Positions 1 to 9,173 of a stretch of 21,913 nt of DNA are shown here, one piece after another; positions within the stretch are counted from its first letter, which is position 1; every line of letters starts with the position of its first letter. The stretch comes from Candidatus Poribacteria bacterium (GTDB lineage Bacteria; Poribacteria; WGA-4E; WGA-3G). The notes under the pieces were generated by a model. The model was not told the DNA's origin. It searched no databases and was given only the letters and a program-made list of their open reading frames with translations. Location of the stretch: positions 1 through 21,913 of the forward strand of contig JAPPMR010000258.1 of assembly GCA_028818995.1 (NCBI GenBank). The letters run 5' to 3'. A program made the position numbers and the translations under genes.

Positions 1-3000
1 ATAAGAGATAGAGACGAGTTTCAGTTGCCGCCATGTTGTAAAGGTGAAGGCTTCGGGTGCCGTCCAGATTGATCTCAAAATTTTCGTTTGGGTAGGGTGT
101 CCCATCATGCCCATAAACATGAACTTTCCTATCCATCCCAGTCAACGCATAAAAACGCGTTGCAGTTAAGGCAATCGTCGGTGCGTTCCCACCAACATCT
201 TGACCAAGGGAAAAAGTAGCATTACTTCTTGTGTCCGTTAGGTCAAACACATAGACTTTTCTACGATAAGTCGGATCAGATTCGCGTGAATCGTCATATC
301 TCTCTAATAAAAAAAGATGGGTTTCTGTAGCTCTGATTTGGACACCGCTAACGTTTAAGTCTTTTATATGTTCTTCTCCAAGTTTTATGTCCTTATCCGG
401 ACGTCGAGTTCCATCATGTGTGTAAGCACTGATGTGAGCTACATGGCGCCGAATGCCATATAACATATAGACGTGTGTTGCTGTAGAAGTAATGCTTCTG
501 ACATCTAACTCTCCAGGGTTAAGGTCCCACGACTGAATCTCTGGAAACTTCACAGTAAGCATAAAGGTTAGATCGGCACTACCTTTACTGTTTGTTGCTG
601 TAACCTGTATATTTTCAACGTCTGCCCTTGTTGGTGTGCCTGAAAGTACTCCATTTTGTAGCGTAAGCCAGTTAGGTGGTGTATAACCTTCTGTGAAGTC
701 GATCTGCGGTGTTGGATCACCCTTTGCTAATTCTGTTAAGGAGAACGTCCAATAAGAACCTTTTTCTGCCTCAGGGATTAAAACGGAATTCCAACTCGGT
801 ATACCTACAACAGTAGCAGTGCTAACAGTACCAGGGATCGGATATGAATAGACCTTCTGGTCAAGAAAATCTACTACGAACAGATGAGATGATGTCGCTG
901 TAATACCTGTCGGGCTCCTATTTTCGCTAACAAGTTCAACAACTTCCTTGTACTGCAACTTACCATCAAAACCGTAAGCATAGATTTTGTCTGCATCACC
1001 ATCTACAACGTAAAGGCGTGTAGGAGTAGCTGTAATACCTGTAGGTTCACGATGATTATAGAGATTCACATCTTCAGTAGGTTGATGTGTTCCGTCATGT
1101 GCGTAGACATAAACCTTGTCATCTTCGTTGTCAACAACATAAAGACGCGTTATTGTTGCGGCAATACCTGCGGGAGACTGATTGCCCGAATGCAATTGAA
1201 AATCACCCTCAAAATTTTTTCCATCCACATCTAAAATTGAGACGTTTTTTGCCTTGTTGTCCACAATATAGATATTTGCCGCTGTTGATGCGATACCAAT
1301 TGGGTTTCCGGTAAACGCTTTGATACTAACATCCTCTGCGGTGTATCGTTCTCCATTGTGCCCATAGACATAGATTTTATCATCAATAATATCTGTAATA
1401 TAAACTCGGTTGTCTGTTGCTGCAATACCTTGTGCAGTATCATTCAAGGTATCAATCGACCAATTCGAAGATATTTCACCTTCAACAACCAAATGTATTA
1501 CGCGGTCTACCCAAGTTCTGTATTCGGGGCGATTAAGAGCTGTAAACGCCGTGAGTTGGATAGGAAATATACCACCCTTTGTCGGGGTGCCTGAAAGCAC
1601 ACCATTTCTTAGTTTTAACCAATCGGGCGGTGTATAACCTGCCGAAAAAATAACTGTTGGTCTGGGATTGCCAGTAACAAAATCTTTTACAGACAGTGAC
1701 CAATCATCGTATACCCTTGCCTTTGGTACTGAAAAATCGATCCAACTCGCTGCAACAGGTGCTGGAGCAACATTTATGGTAAAATATTGGTCTGCACTAC
1801 CGTGTTCGTTTGTAGCAGTCAACTCAACAATATACGTGCCATCTGATGGCGGCGTGCCAGATAATACATTATCTTTCAGTGATAACCACTCCGGTTTTCT
1901 ATAACCTTCTGTGAAAGTAACAGTTGGCTCAGGGTTGCCAAATAAGAGATCCGAAGCAGTACTTACGTCAAGAATCCAATTAGTACCTGCGATCGCTTGA
2001 TATTTGTCCCAGTCTTTGCCGTCTGTAGCTAACCGTGACATATAGGCAATATCGCCATCAACAGGTTGTTCGCGCCGAATTATATCTGCTGTTATAGGCT
2101 TCCAACTCGGTGCTGCTGGAGGACCATAGACAAAAATTTCTCTACCAAACGAACCTGTACCCATTGAAATAAAAAAAGTATCTCCATTTACTGCTATACC
2201 AGATTCCTGTGGATGGATTGAAAGAATATTTAGTTTAAAACTCTCCTCAGGTAAATATTCAAATACGTCGCGTCCATCTAAAGCATAGACAAAAATCTCT
2301 GCAACTAAATCAGGTCTCCCCCTATAAAAATTAATACCTCTATCAAGCACATAAACACGGTTTTTAACAATTGTTATGCCACATGGATACCTATGGGTTG
2401 GATGGAGGTCAATTGGATTACCGGGCAAAGCAAGTCCAGACGAAGACTTAAAGCGATAGATTCGTGGAGCACCACCCCACCCATTTTTACCAGTATCCAT
2501 AGCGTATAATATACCTTCTGAATCAATTGCAAGTCCTATTCCTTGTCCAAAAAGCTCCTGTTCAAATGGAAGTTCAAGATCTATTAACCTGGTTGCACCA
2601 TTGGGAATAGACGCTTCGGAATTAAGAGAACAATACATGACAAAGTATGTCTTTCCAAGATTATCACCGTAGGATTGACTGCGAATAGCAAGAATGTTTT
2701 GAGCAAGTACATAAAGATTGTGATGGTCTGAAGCCATACCATGAAAATCTACGTATGAATTAAACAGATCAAAATCTATCGACTTCTTGCCAGAGTCAGC
2801 GTACAAGCTGCCCGGTACGCCCTCAGAATATTTTCTGCCATATATTTTCCCATAGCGTCCGGCACTTGCTGCCAAGTAAACGTTTGTATCTGTCGCAGCT
2901 AAGCCCGATCCAGGGCTGGATATGCTATAATAATAACTCGGTGTGGCAGGCGGCTTTGCGGGCAAATCAATCACTGGACGTTCCGCAACTTCCTCCGGAA

Positions 3001-3859
3001 TTGAATATCTATATACCACCGGCTCATAACCTCTTTTGCCATCAGATCGACTTTGAGACAACAATATAAATAATTTACCGCCTAATGGTGTTGTTGCAAT
3101 ACCTGATAAGATTTGACGTGGTACGTTAACGTAGGCTTTTTTCCCGTGCCATAAGTCGTTGTTAAAATCTTCGCGAGCGCGTCTACCGCCGTCTTGGGCA
3201 TCGTACACATAGATTGTAGGATCATAAGGATTATGAACATAGACGCGAGTATCTGTTGCAGCAACGTAAGGTCTACCACCCTCTGCATCAGTTGTAGTCC
3301 CCTTACATCTTCTTATATAAGAAACTCTCTTTCCGTTTTCATCACCCTGGATGTCCTGAAACTTGTAAATATAGATGTTTTTTTCTGCGGTGATAAAATG
3401 CGTTTCCGTTGCGGCTATACCCTTTTTGCCACCTCCGTAGACATTAGCAATGTCCTCTTCAGGTAAACGGTTTCCGTCAAAGTCGTAGGCATCAATAAGA
3501 GGGTACGTGAAATACGAAATATAGACAAGTTTGCTTGTTACCGCAATGCCGTGGGGAGTTCGTTCCGGTTCAAGTTCAAATTCCTCGTCTGGACGACGGG
3601 TGCCTTCATGATCAAAGACATAGACTTTTCTAATATACTTTTTTACTTTTTTTTCTGGGTCTAACCCATTATATAAAAGGTAGAAACGTGTCGTTGAAGC
3701 CGCGAAATCTTTTATTATTACATTTACGCCAGTTCTATTACGCGGTATTTCAAGACGAATCGATGCTTCACGCTGCGCATGAACAAGATTATTAGATAAC
3801 GTTGAAATGGAAAGACAAACGAATAAAAATAGGATGAAACGAAAAAGAGTTTTTCTCAT
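1..3859 (-). CDS. Giant secreted protein of propeller-like blades and Ig-like (He_PIG-type) modules, 3' end outside window
   Basis: Open in one frame for 1286 codons from an ATG at 3859 to the left edge, with no stop, so the C-terminus is missing. A purine-rich RBS (AAGGGGAG) lies about 10 bases upstream. Residues 1-29 form a signal peptide ending VHAQ. Residues about 60-600 hold irregular blade-like units, residues 628-692 an Ig-like module, about 706-785 a second one, about 806-1010 five regular 42-46 residue blades, about 1026-1095 a third Ig-like module, then more blades. The blade consensus is GIAATxTRLYVVDNxDDKVY followed by VYxHDG, like one four-strand propeller blade. The Ig-like modules carry GYTPPxWLxLxNGVLSGTP, typical of putative Ig family He_PIG (PF05345). 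Expected location is extracellular or surface-bound, perhaps in binding or adhesion. No enzymatic motif was seen. The domain calls are by eye; the function is inference. Confidence 0.85.
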   Translation of the reverse strand, partial: MRKTLFRFILFLFVCLSISTLSNNLVHAQREASIRLEIPRNRTGVNVIIKDFAASTTRFYLLYNGLDPEKKVKKYIRKVYVFDHEGTRRPDEEFELEPERTPHGIAVTSKLVYISYFTYPLIDAYDFDGNRLPEEDIANVYGGGKKGIAATETHFITAEKNIYIYKFQDIQGDENGKRVSYIRRCKGTTTDAEGGRPYVAATDTRVYVHNPYDPTIYVYDAQDGGRRAREDFNNDLWHGKKAYVNVPRQILSGIATTPLGGKLFILLSQSRSDGKRGYEPVVYRYSIPEEVAERPVIDLPAKPPATPSYYYSISSPGSGLAATDTNVYLAASAGRYGKIYGRKYSEGVPGSLYADSGKKSIDFDLFNSYVDFHGMASDHHNLYVLAQNILAIRSQSYGDNLGKTYFVMYCSLNSEASIPNGATRLIDLELPFEQELFGQGIGLAIDSEGILYAMDTGKNGWGGAPRIYRFKSSSGLALPGNPIDLHPTHRYPCGITIVKNRVYVLDRGINFYRGRPDLVAEIFVYALDGRDVFEYLPEESFKLNILSIHPQESGIAVNGDTFFISMGTGSFGREIFVYGPPAAPSWKPITADIIRREQPVDGDIAYMSRLATDGKDWDKYQAIAGTNWILDVSTASDLLFGNPEPTVTFTEGYRKPEWLSLKDNVLSGTPPSDGTYIVELTATNEHGSADQYFTINVAPAPVAASWIDFSVPKARVYDDWSLSVKDFVTGNPRPTVIFSAGYTPPDWLKLRNGVLSGTPTKGGIFPIQLTAFTALNRPEYRTWVDRVIHLVVEGEISSNWSIDTLNDTAQGIAATDNRVYITDIIDDKIYVYGHNGERYTAEDVSIKAFTGNPIGIASTAANIYIVDNKAKNVSILDVDGKNFEGDFQLHSGNQSPAGIAATITRLYVVDNEDDKVYVYAHDGTHQPTEDVNLYNHREPTGITATPTRLYVVDGDADKIYAYGFDGKLQYKEVVELVSENRSPTGITATSSHLFVVDFLDQKVYSYPIPGTVSTATVVGIPSWNSVLIPEAEKGSYWTFSLTELAKGDPTPQIDFTEGYTPPNWLTLQNGVLSGTPTRADVENIQVTATNSKGSADLTFMLTVKFPEIQSWDLNPGELDVRSITSTATHVYMLYGIRRHVAHISAYTHDGTRRPDKDIKLGEEHIKDLNVSGVQIRATETHLFLLERYDDSRESDPTYRRKVYVFDLTDTRSNATFSLGQDVGGNAPTIALTATRFYALTGMDRKVHVYGHDGTPYPNENFEINLDGTRSLHLYNMAATETRLYLL
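833..1441 (-). repeat. Five tandem propeller-blade repeats inside the giant protein
   Basis: Residues about 806-1010 of the large secreted protein are five consecutive units of 42-46 residues. Each starts with a GI[AT][AS]T element, followed by a hydrophobic strand (RLYVVD or similar), a polar turn with D/K, a second strand (KVYVY) and a HDG/FDG turn. The repetition also shows in the DNA as recurring triplets around GCAATACC and CATAAAGACG. Similar but more degenerate units occur on both sides of this block, about 17 in all. Five units alone are too few for most closed propellers, so neighbouring blades may complete one. Confidence 0.7.
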
Positions 3860-4014
3860 CAAGGACCACTCCCCTTGTGGTTGCGAACTTTTATAGGTAT
3901 TGACTGTGCAACTTAAGAATGCCATCCAATGCACAGCCTTGCGTTTTTCTTATACCAAACTTACGTCCTTAAATCAACATAAATTTAGCAGGATTTTCGA
4001 TCATCTACACAACA

Positions 4015-4986
4015 TCAATCAGTGCCCTTTTCCAAAACGGGTTCAATTTGTCCTGTCTCCAACGAACGATTCGCTGCCAGTGTAACAGCGAGCGTTCTGA
4101 CGGCATCTGCGTAGGAGGAACGCACTAAATTTTGATTATTCGTTTCAACTGCTTTGACAAACTGCTCAACTTGTCTGAAATAACCGGCTTCGGCACCAGT
4201 AAAGTCAATCCCCTCACCACCGATCTGTCCGCGCAAACTGAGATCGTGTGTAAGTTTCAAATAGATGTCATCTCCCACCAACTCGGTAGCGAAATTCTCG
4301 TGTGCGCGAGCAACACAAGTACTCGTTATACTACCGACTGCACCGCCCTCAAATTTCAGATTGCAAACAGTACATTCCTCAAAATCGGCTATATCTTCAG
4401 AAACACCTTTGATACCAAAAGCTTGGACATTTTCAACATCGCCAAGGAAGTAGCGGATGAGGTCAAAAACGTGTGTAGTCTGCTCAACCATCTGTCCACG
4501 GGATATTTCAAATTTTCCCCACCATGGATGACTCGCACCCATTCTCGCCAAAAATCTTCCAATTCCCATTGTCAACTTCCGATCACCGACTAATTCCTTC
4601 GCTTTATCTGTGATGTCGCTATATCGTGCCATATAGCCAACTTGGTTTATGACACCTGCGTCTTTGATGGCATTGCAAGCAATTTGAGCAGTATCCATAT
4701 CTTGTGCGACAGGTTTTGCCACAAAAACTGCAGCGCCCGACTTTGCAGCATCTGCTACTTGTGTTGTGTGTGCTCCTGGAGGGATACAGGTAAAAACTAC
4801 ATCAGGGTTTTCTTTCTGCAGCATTTCTTGATGATTCGTGTATGCCGTAGCGTTTTCTTCGGCAGCTATTGCTGCTGCGCGATCGGCATTTATATCACAT
4901 ACCGCTGCAATGGGACGTTGTAGTCGTTTTAAACTTCCACGGTAGCTTCCTGCAATACCACCAACACCAATAAAAGTAATTTTCAT
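4015..4986 (-). CDS. Gfo/Idh/MocA-family NAD(P)-dependent oxidoreductase
   Basis: A 323-residue protein from the ATG at 4986. This start has an AAAGGA RBS 8 bases upstream; the frame stays open to 5025, but the upstream ATG lacks a comparable RBS. The N-terminus (MKITFIGVGGIAG) is the Rossmann dinucleotide fold. Residues 90-92 read AKP where the family usually has EKP, so the catalytic lysine (K91) is kept but the glutamate is lost. A conserved histidine region follows at residues 169-180 (EQTTHVFDLIRYF, H172), as expected for the C-terminal alpha/beta substrate domain. Family members oxidise or reduce sugars, inositols or related polyols with NAD(P); the substrate cannot be read from the sequence. 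It starts 62 bases after the RND gene stops, so co-transcription is possible although the functions look unrelated. Length is normal for the family. Confidence 0.9.
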   Translation of the reverse strand: MKITFIGVGGIAGSYRGSLKRLQRPIAAVCDINADRAAAIAAEENATAYTNHQEMLQKENPDVVFTCIPPGAHTTQVADAAKSGAAVFVAKPVAQDMDTAQIACNAIKDAGVINQVGYMARYSDITDKAKELVGDRKLTMGIGRFLARMGASHPWWGKFEISRGQMVEQTTHVFDLIRYFLGDVENVQAFGIKGVSEDIADFEECTVCNLKFEGGAVGSITSTCVARAHENFATELVGDDIYLKLTHDLSLRGQIGGEGIDFTGAEAGYFRQVEQFVKAVETNNQNLVRSSYADAVRTLAVTLAANRSLETGQIEPVLEKGTD

Positions 4987-5048
4987 ATATATTTCCTTTT
5001 CTATGAGAACATTGGAATAGGGCACTCTCGGAAGATTGCCCTTACTTT

Positions 5049-8000
5049 TTAGTCATCAGCAGGAACAGCACTCTTGAGCAATTCCTCTTCTGAAACATTT
5101 CGGAAGCGCGCCTCTGCATCTCTTAAAAAGAAGCCACGAAGGTCCGTTGTGATCGCATACAAGGCGGGCATTACAAACAGTGTCATAATCGTTGCGAATG
5201 CAAGTCCGAAGATAATCGTATTTGCTATTGGCATCCAGATAGGTGATTTTCCTCCAAGCCCTATCGCCATCGGGATAAGTCCGAAAATTGTCGTCAACGA
5301 TGTTAGAATAATCGGACGCAACCGAACACTACTCCCCTTCAGAATTGCATACCATTTATTATAACCGCGTTCACGATATTTGTTAATAAAATCTATTAGC
5401 ACAATAGAATCGTTTACCACAATTCCTGTGAGTGCAACAATACCGAACATCGCCACCATACTTAGCATTGCATTGGAAAGAAGAAGTCCAATCATAGCGC
5501 CAATCATACCAAACGGCACAGCAAACAAAATAATGATCGGTTGACTAAATGACTTGAATTGCGCCCCTAACACAACATAAATTAATAACAACCCTACGAT
5601 AAACAGCTTCCATAAATCAGAAAAAGATTTTACAATCTCACTAAAGACACCCTGAAAATCAAGTCTATATCCAGGAAATAGTGATTCAATATCAGCAAAC
5701 GCACTGATTAATGCTTGATTCACTTTCACGGCAGTCGTTTTTTGTTTATCAATTGAGGCATACACCGTAATAGCGCGTTCACCATCAAAGCGACGGATGT
5801 CAGTGTATCCTTTTTCTTCTACAACATCTGCGATATCTTTGAGAGGAATAATAGCACCAATAGGTGTTGCAATCAATAAGTTATTGAGATCGGGTACTGT
5901 TTGTAAATTATTCTTTTGATATTTTACAATGACATCAACGGCTTCGTCTGCTTCACGGTAAGTTGTAGCTTTGACTCCTTTAATAGCGTTTCGCACCGTC
6001 TGTGCAATTTGGAGGATACTTACCCCGTGTTGATGTGCCTTTTCAGGTTTTAAATAAACACGAAGTTCAGAACTTCCAATGTCAAAGTCGTCTTGGATAT
6101 CATAAACACCGTCTATTTGATTCAACCTTTCTTTTAGCAAATCGGTAAGTTTTCTAAGTTGTTCAAATCGCGGTCCTTTTACCTTAACTTGAATGTCTCG
6201 TCCTTGAGAGGGACCGCCTTCCAATTTGTCAAAATTTAGTTTTTCTATACCACTAATTTCCGCTATTTTTGGTCTTAGCGATGCCATTATCTCATCTACA
6301 CTTCGGTCCCGCTTTTCCTGCGGCGTAAGTTCAACTAAAACCTCTCCGAAATTCGATCCATAAATTGTATTATCCACAATCCCAGAAGTAGTCGTATGTA
6401 AACCGATGTTACTGACGATTGCAACGCGTTCATCTATAGGGACACTTCTGGTTACATCTTCAATATCTGCAATCACTGCAGCTGTTTCCTGTATACCGTA
6501 GGAAGGTGGCATCTCGGCTTTAATATAGAATTGTGGAAACTCTTCGTTAGGGAAGAGTTCTTTGTCAAGGATTAAAAACGCACTAACACATGCAATCAAA
6601 CCTATAAAGAGAACACCGCTAACAAAAACATAACGATGCCGGATCGTCCCTTTGAGAATTTTTACATATCGATTTCGGATTAGGTAAAACCATCTTTTTG
6701 TATGGGTTTCTTGTCTTTTCGTTCTTCCCCATTCTGACACGTGCGCTGGCAAAACCATGAATACTTCAAAGAGAGAAGCCAACAATACGAGAATCACTAA
6801 GATCGGCACAACTTGCAGAAACTGTCCAGCAACACCAGACATAAACATCAAAGGACCAAACGCGCAGATTGTTGTCAAACTCGCAGCGACAACAGGCCAG
6901 CCAACCTCTTCTGCACCACGTATCGCAGCGACTTTTGGGGATTTTCCCGACTCAATATGCCTGTAGATATTTTCTATCACAACAATGGCATCATCCACAA
7001 CAATTCCGACAACTAAGATTAACCCAAATAGTGCTACACTACTAAGCGTGTACCCACTGATAGACATAAACCAGAAGGTCGCCATAAATGCAACAGGTAT
7101 TCCGAGTGCAGCGAATACGGCGTTTCGCCATCCGATGAAGACAAGGAGCAGCAGAACAACGAGAATTAAACCAAAAAGCGCATTTGTTTCTAAAATGCTT
7201 AAACGTTGTTTCAGGATGACTGAATTATCTTTAAACGTTGTCAATTCAGCACCTTGTGGAAGTTGACGCTTCCGTTTTTCAACTATTTTTCGTAGTTGAG
7301 TAACTAAAGCCAACGTGTTACCTTCGCTCTTTTTCTGAACGGTTAGACTAATTGAGGGTTCTCCATTAAGACGAGACAACGTACGTGTTTTTTCATAGAT
7401 GTCGGAGACAGTTGCCACATCGCTGAGCCGCAGGGGTGAACCTGTAGGTTGAACAGCGATGATAGTCTCACTAATAGATTCAAGGGTGCTGAATTCTCCC
7501 ATTGTGCGCACCATGAATTCTGTGTTGCCAAGTTCCATTGTACCCGCAGGAAGGTTCAAGTTGTTCTCCCTCAGTGAAGTTATAATTGCGGACATAGGGA
7601 GATGATATGCCTTCAATTTATCAGGATTTACCTCAATCCATATCTCTCTTTCACGAAAACCTGCAATCCGAACCGCTGCGATGTTTTTGATACTCAAGAT
7701 TTCATCCTTAATGTCCTCCGCGATGCCTCGCATCTGCTTTTCTAAAATACGCCCTCCGACTATGACCGTCAATATAGGAAAACCAGTGAAAACATCCCAA
7801 TCTTTGACTGTCGGATCTTCCCAAATACCATCTGGAAGTTCATTTACCTGTTCAACCGCTGAACGGAGTTTCTCAAGTTCTTTATCAAAATCCCTGTCAC
7901 TCATCTCTTCAAATTTCACATAGATGCGCGATCTGCCTTCGGATGAAGTAGATGACATGATTTCTACCCTACTGATATTTTCTTCAATTGCGGCTTCAAT

Positions 8001-8228
8001 AGGAGCAGTGACCAGTTTTTCAACCTCTTCCGAAGAAGCACCAGGGTACTGTGTGGTAACAAAAGCACTTTTTATCGTAACTTCCGGGAGCATCTCACGT
8101 GGCAGGTTAATCCATGCGTATAACCCAAATATAATGATTAAAATCATCAACATGTTTGCTAAAACAGGGTTGTTTACAGACATTTTAGGGATCGACATGG
8201 TGGTAATTCTCGTCTGAACAATGTTCAC
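5049..8228 (-). CDS. RND-family (HAE1-like) inner-membrane efflux permease
   Basis: A 1059-residue protein, close to the 1030-1050 usual for AcrB/MexB-type permeases. It has the expected duplicated plan: an N-terminal transmembrane helix (about residues 24-40), a large periplasmic loop, six helices (about 345-560), a second periplasmic loop and six more helices. The TM4 proton-relay pair is present in GIVVDDAIVVIEN (D412, D413). In the second half the TM10 motif is GIVVNDSIVLID, so the lysine known as K940 in AcrB is replaced by Asn-Asp. Substrates of the family include drugs, detergents, lipids and metals, exported with proton antiport; specificity here is unknown. The listed start is a GTG without a clear RBS; ATG at 8198 (MSIPKMSVNNP) is at least as likely and would give 1049 residues. 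No periplasmic adaptor or outer-membrane channel gene lies in the window. Confidence 0.93.
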   Translation of the reverse strand: MNIVQTRITTMSIPKMSVNNPVLANMLMILIIIFGLYAWINLPREMLPEVTIKSAFVTTQYPGASSEEVEKLVTAPIEAAIEENISRVEIMSSTSSEGRSRIYVKFEEMSDRDFDKELEKLRSAVEQVNELPDGIWEDPTVKDWDVFTGFPILTVIVGGRILEKQMRGIAEDIKDEILSIKNIAAVRIAGFREREIWIEVNPDKLKAYHLPMSAIITSLRENNLNLPAGTMELGNTEFMVRTMGEFSTLESISETIIAVQPTGSPLRLSDVATVSDIYEKTRTLSRLNGEPSISLTVQKKSEGNTLALVTQLRKIVEKRKRQLPQGAELTTFKDNSVILKQRLSILETNALFGLILVVLLLLVFIGWRNAVFAALGIPVAFMATFWFMSISGYTLSSVALFGLILVVGIVVDDAIVVIENIYRHIESGKSPKVAAIRGAEEVGWPVVAASLTTICAFGPLMFMSGVAGQFLQVVPILVILVLLASLFEVFMVLPAHVSEWGRTKRQETHTKRWFYLIRNRYVKILKGTIRHRYVFVSGVLFIGLIACVSAFLILDKELFPNEEFPQFYIKAEMPPSYGIQETAAVIADIEDVTRSVPIDERVAIVSNIGLHTTTSGIVDNTIYGSNFGEVLVELTPQEKRDRSVDEIMASLRPKIAEISGIEKLNFDKLEGGPSQGRDIQVKVKGPRFEQLRKLTDLLKERLNQIDGVYDIQDDFDIGSSELRVYLKPEKAHQHGVSILQIAQTVRNAIKGVKATTYREADEAVDVIVKYQKNNLQTVPDLNNLLIATPIGAIIPLKDIADVVEEKGYTDIRRFDGERAITVYASIDKQKTTAVKVNQALISAFADIESLFPGYRLDFQGVFSEIVKSFSDLWKLFIVGLLLIYVVLGAQFKSFSQPIIILFAVPFGMIGAMIGLLLSNAMLSMVAMFGIVALTGIVVNDSIVLIDFINKYRERGYNKWYAILKGSSVRLRPIILTSLTTIFGLIPMAIGLGGKSPIWMPIANTIIFGLAFATIMTLFVMPALYAITTDLRGFFLRDAEARFRNVSEEELLKSAVPADD

Positions 8229-8364
8229 ACATTTTAGTTTTGCAACAAATGTAATGTTTGAAAAAATTCCCTTTGTTAGTTTATCATATATTCAAAACAT
8301 ATCTGAACATTTTTGGGATAATGCAAGGACGTGGGCTAATTTGGGAAAATACTGGAGTTCAGTA

Positions 8365-8501
8365 TTAGGTAAGGCTGTTCACTTGGAAGGAAATGTCTTG
8401 AAGTTGATATGAAACAGACGAAAGTTCTTCACAAACCTCAGCGATCTCTTCTAAAATCTCATTGACTTCGGGATTATCTGATGATATACTTATTTATCCA
8501 T
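8365..8501 (-). pseudogene. Small frameshifted ORF remnant, function unknown
   Basis: An ATG at 8501 follows a strong RBS (AGGAGAGG, 6-base spacer) but meets a stop after three codons. Shifting the frame by one base just after the start opens about 40 codons to the TAA at 8367-8365. They encode an acidic, helix-prone peptide with NEILEEIAEVCEELSSVSYQ. The good RBS and coding-like composition suggest a small gene broken by a single indel. It lies directly downstream of another decayed gene. A sequencing error is possible. The product is not recognised. Confidence 0.35.
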
Positions 8502-8944
8502 CGGTATCCTCTCCTATGAAAATGATTATTAGGAAAAGATACCATTTTTTCTTGCACTTCGCAACATCTCATCTCTTTACACATCAGTGTGTCTACAAAA
8601 ACTTTACACACCCAGTCCTGAGCTAAGATTAAAAATTCTACGCCATACATCATAGATGCCTGAAATACATCTTTCAAAAATGCAAAATTGGCATAAGCTC
8701 TACCTGCTTCAACTTCCAGAACAATTTTCCCATCATTGCTTATACCATCTGCCTTAAAGGATTGGTCAACGGTATTATTCAAGCCAAACAAAATAGGCGC
8801 AGATATTTTTGCCCTCTTGCTTTCCCTGTTTCTACCGTAAATTCTATATCCTCAAGATGAGGTCTCAATACATCTAAAACTTCGTCGCTTTTTAGTTCGT
8901 TTTCTGGAGATTTAATCTGTTCGTATGCTCGTTTAAAGCAATTA
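8474..8944 (-). pseudogene. Decayed gene, possibly an endonuclease-like (PD-(D/E)xK type) protein
   Basis: The reading frame can be followed from about 8940 (FKRAYEQIKSPENELKSDEV) to the T-run at 8806-8810, where a one-base loss shifts it. It then continues through FGLNNTVDQSFKADGISNDG and KIVLEVEAGRAYANFAFLKD to VEFLILA at about 8622. A D...E-V-E pattern plus an alpha/beta look resembles a PD-(D/E)xK nuclease core, but this is only suggestive. No start codon is visible because a MITE (8941-9082) abuts the 5' end. From about 8613 the sequence becomes an element end (see 8592-8613) and the tail to 8474 no longer looks like the same protein. A frameshift plus interruption at both ends indicates a dead gene. 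Confidence 0.55.
8592..8613 (-). mobile_element. Solo end of the TIR-b MITE family inside the decayed gene
   Basis: This 22-base stretch, read on the minus strand (GGGTGTGTAAAGTTTTTGTA then GA), matches the left end of the complete element at 13284-13415 with one difference. No matching opposite end is found down to about 8300, so it looks like a truncated or decayed copy. It lies where the coding similarity of the surrounding pseudogene stops. Confidence 0.5.
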
Positions 8945-9082
8945 TAGTGAATTTTACAATTAACTTTACATTATTGAGTTGTAGGAGGGAACTCCGATTC
9001 CCGACAGCTAATAGGTTGAGTCGTGATTCGGAGATCACTCCTACAGAAGAAGTGTAAACTTATATTTCTAATTCACTATAAT
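8941..9082. mobile_element. MITE-like element, TIR class a, palindrome P1 inside
   Basis: 142 bp bounded by perfect 13-base terminal inverted repeats (ATTATAGTGAATT at 8941-8953 and its reverse complement at 9070-9082). The repeats extend imperfectly to about 30 bases and contain AACTTTACA/TGTAAACTT. The interior, 8980-9045, is a long imperfect palindrome of the type TGTAGGAGGGAACTCC ... ACTCCTACA (module P1). No coding capacity. It abuts the 5' end of the decayed gene to its left and may have removed that gene's start and promoter. No clear target-site duplication was seen. Confidence 0.75.
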
Positions 9083-9173
9083 GACCTGCTCAATCTGAAC
9101 AGTAATTCCAATGGACCGAGGGAAAAGTTGGTATTTCAGCACGTTCATTCGCTCCAAATTAATCACAACTTGC

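Noticed and set aside
1..3859. Pseudogene in the left part, because no complete ORF is apparent there
   Set aside because: One frame stays open across the whole stretch from the ATG at 3859 to the left edge; it only lacks a stop because the window cuts it.
4132..4593. 153-codon plus-strand ORF
   Set aside because: It lies antisense inside the well-supported Gfo/Idh/MocA gene and shows no family features or RBS.
8221..8412. 63-codon plus-strand ORF
   Set aside because: No RBS or family similarity. It overlaps the RND start and the decayed small ORF; the composition does not look coding.
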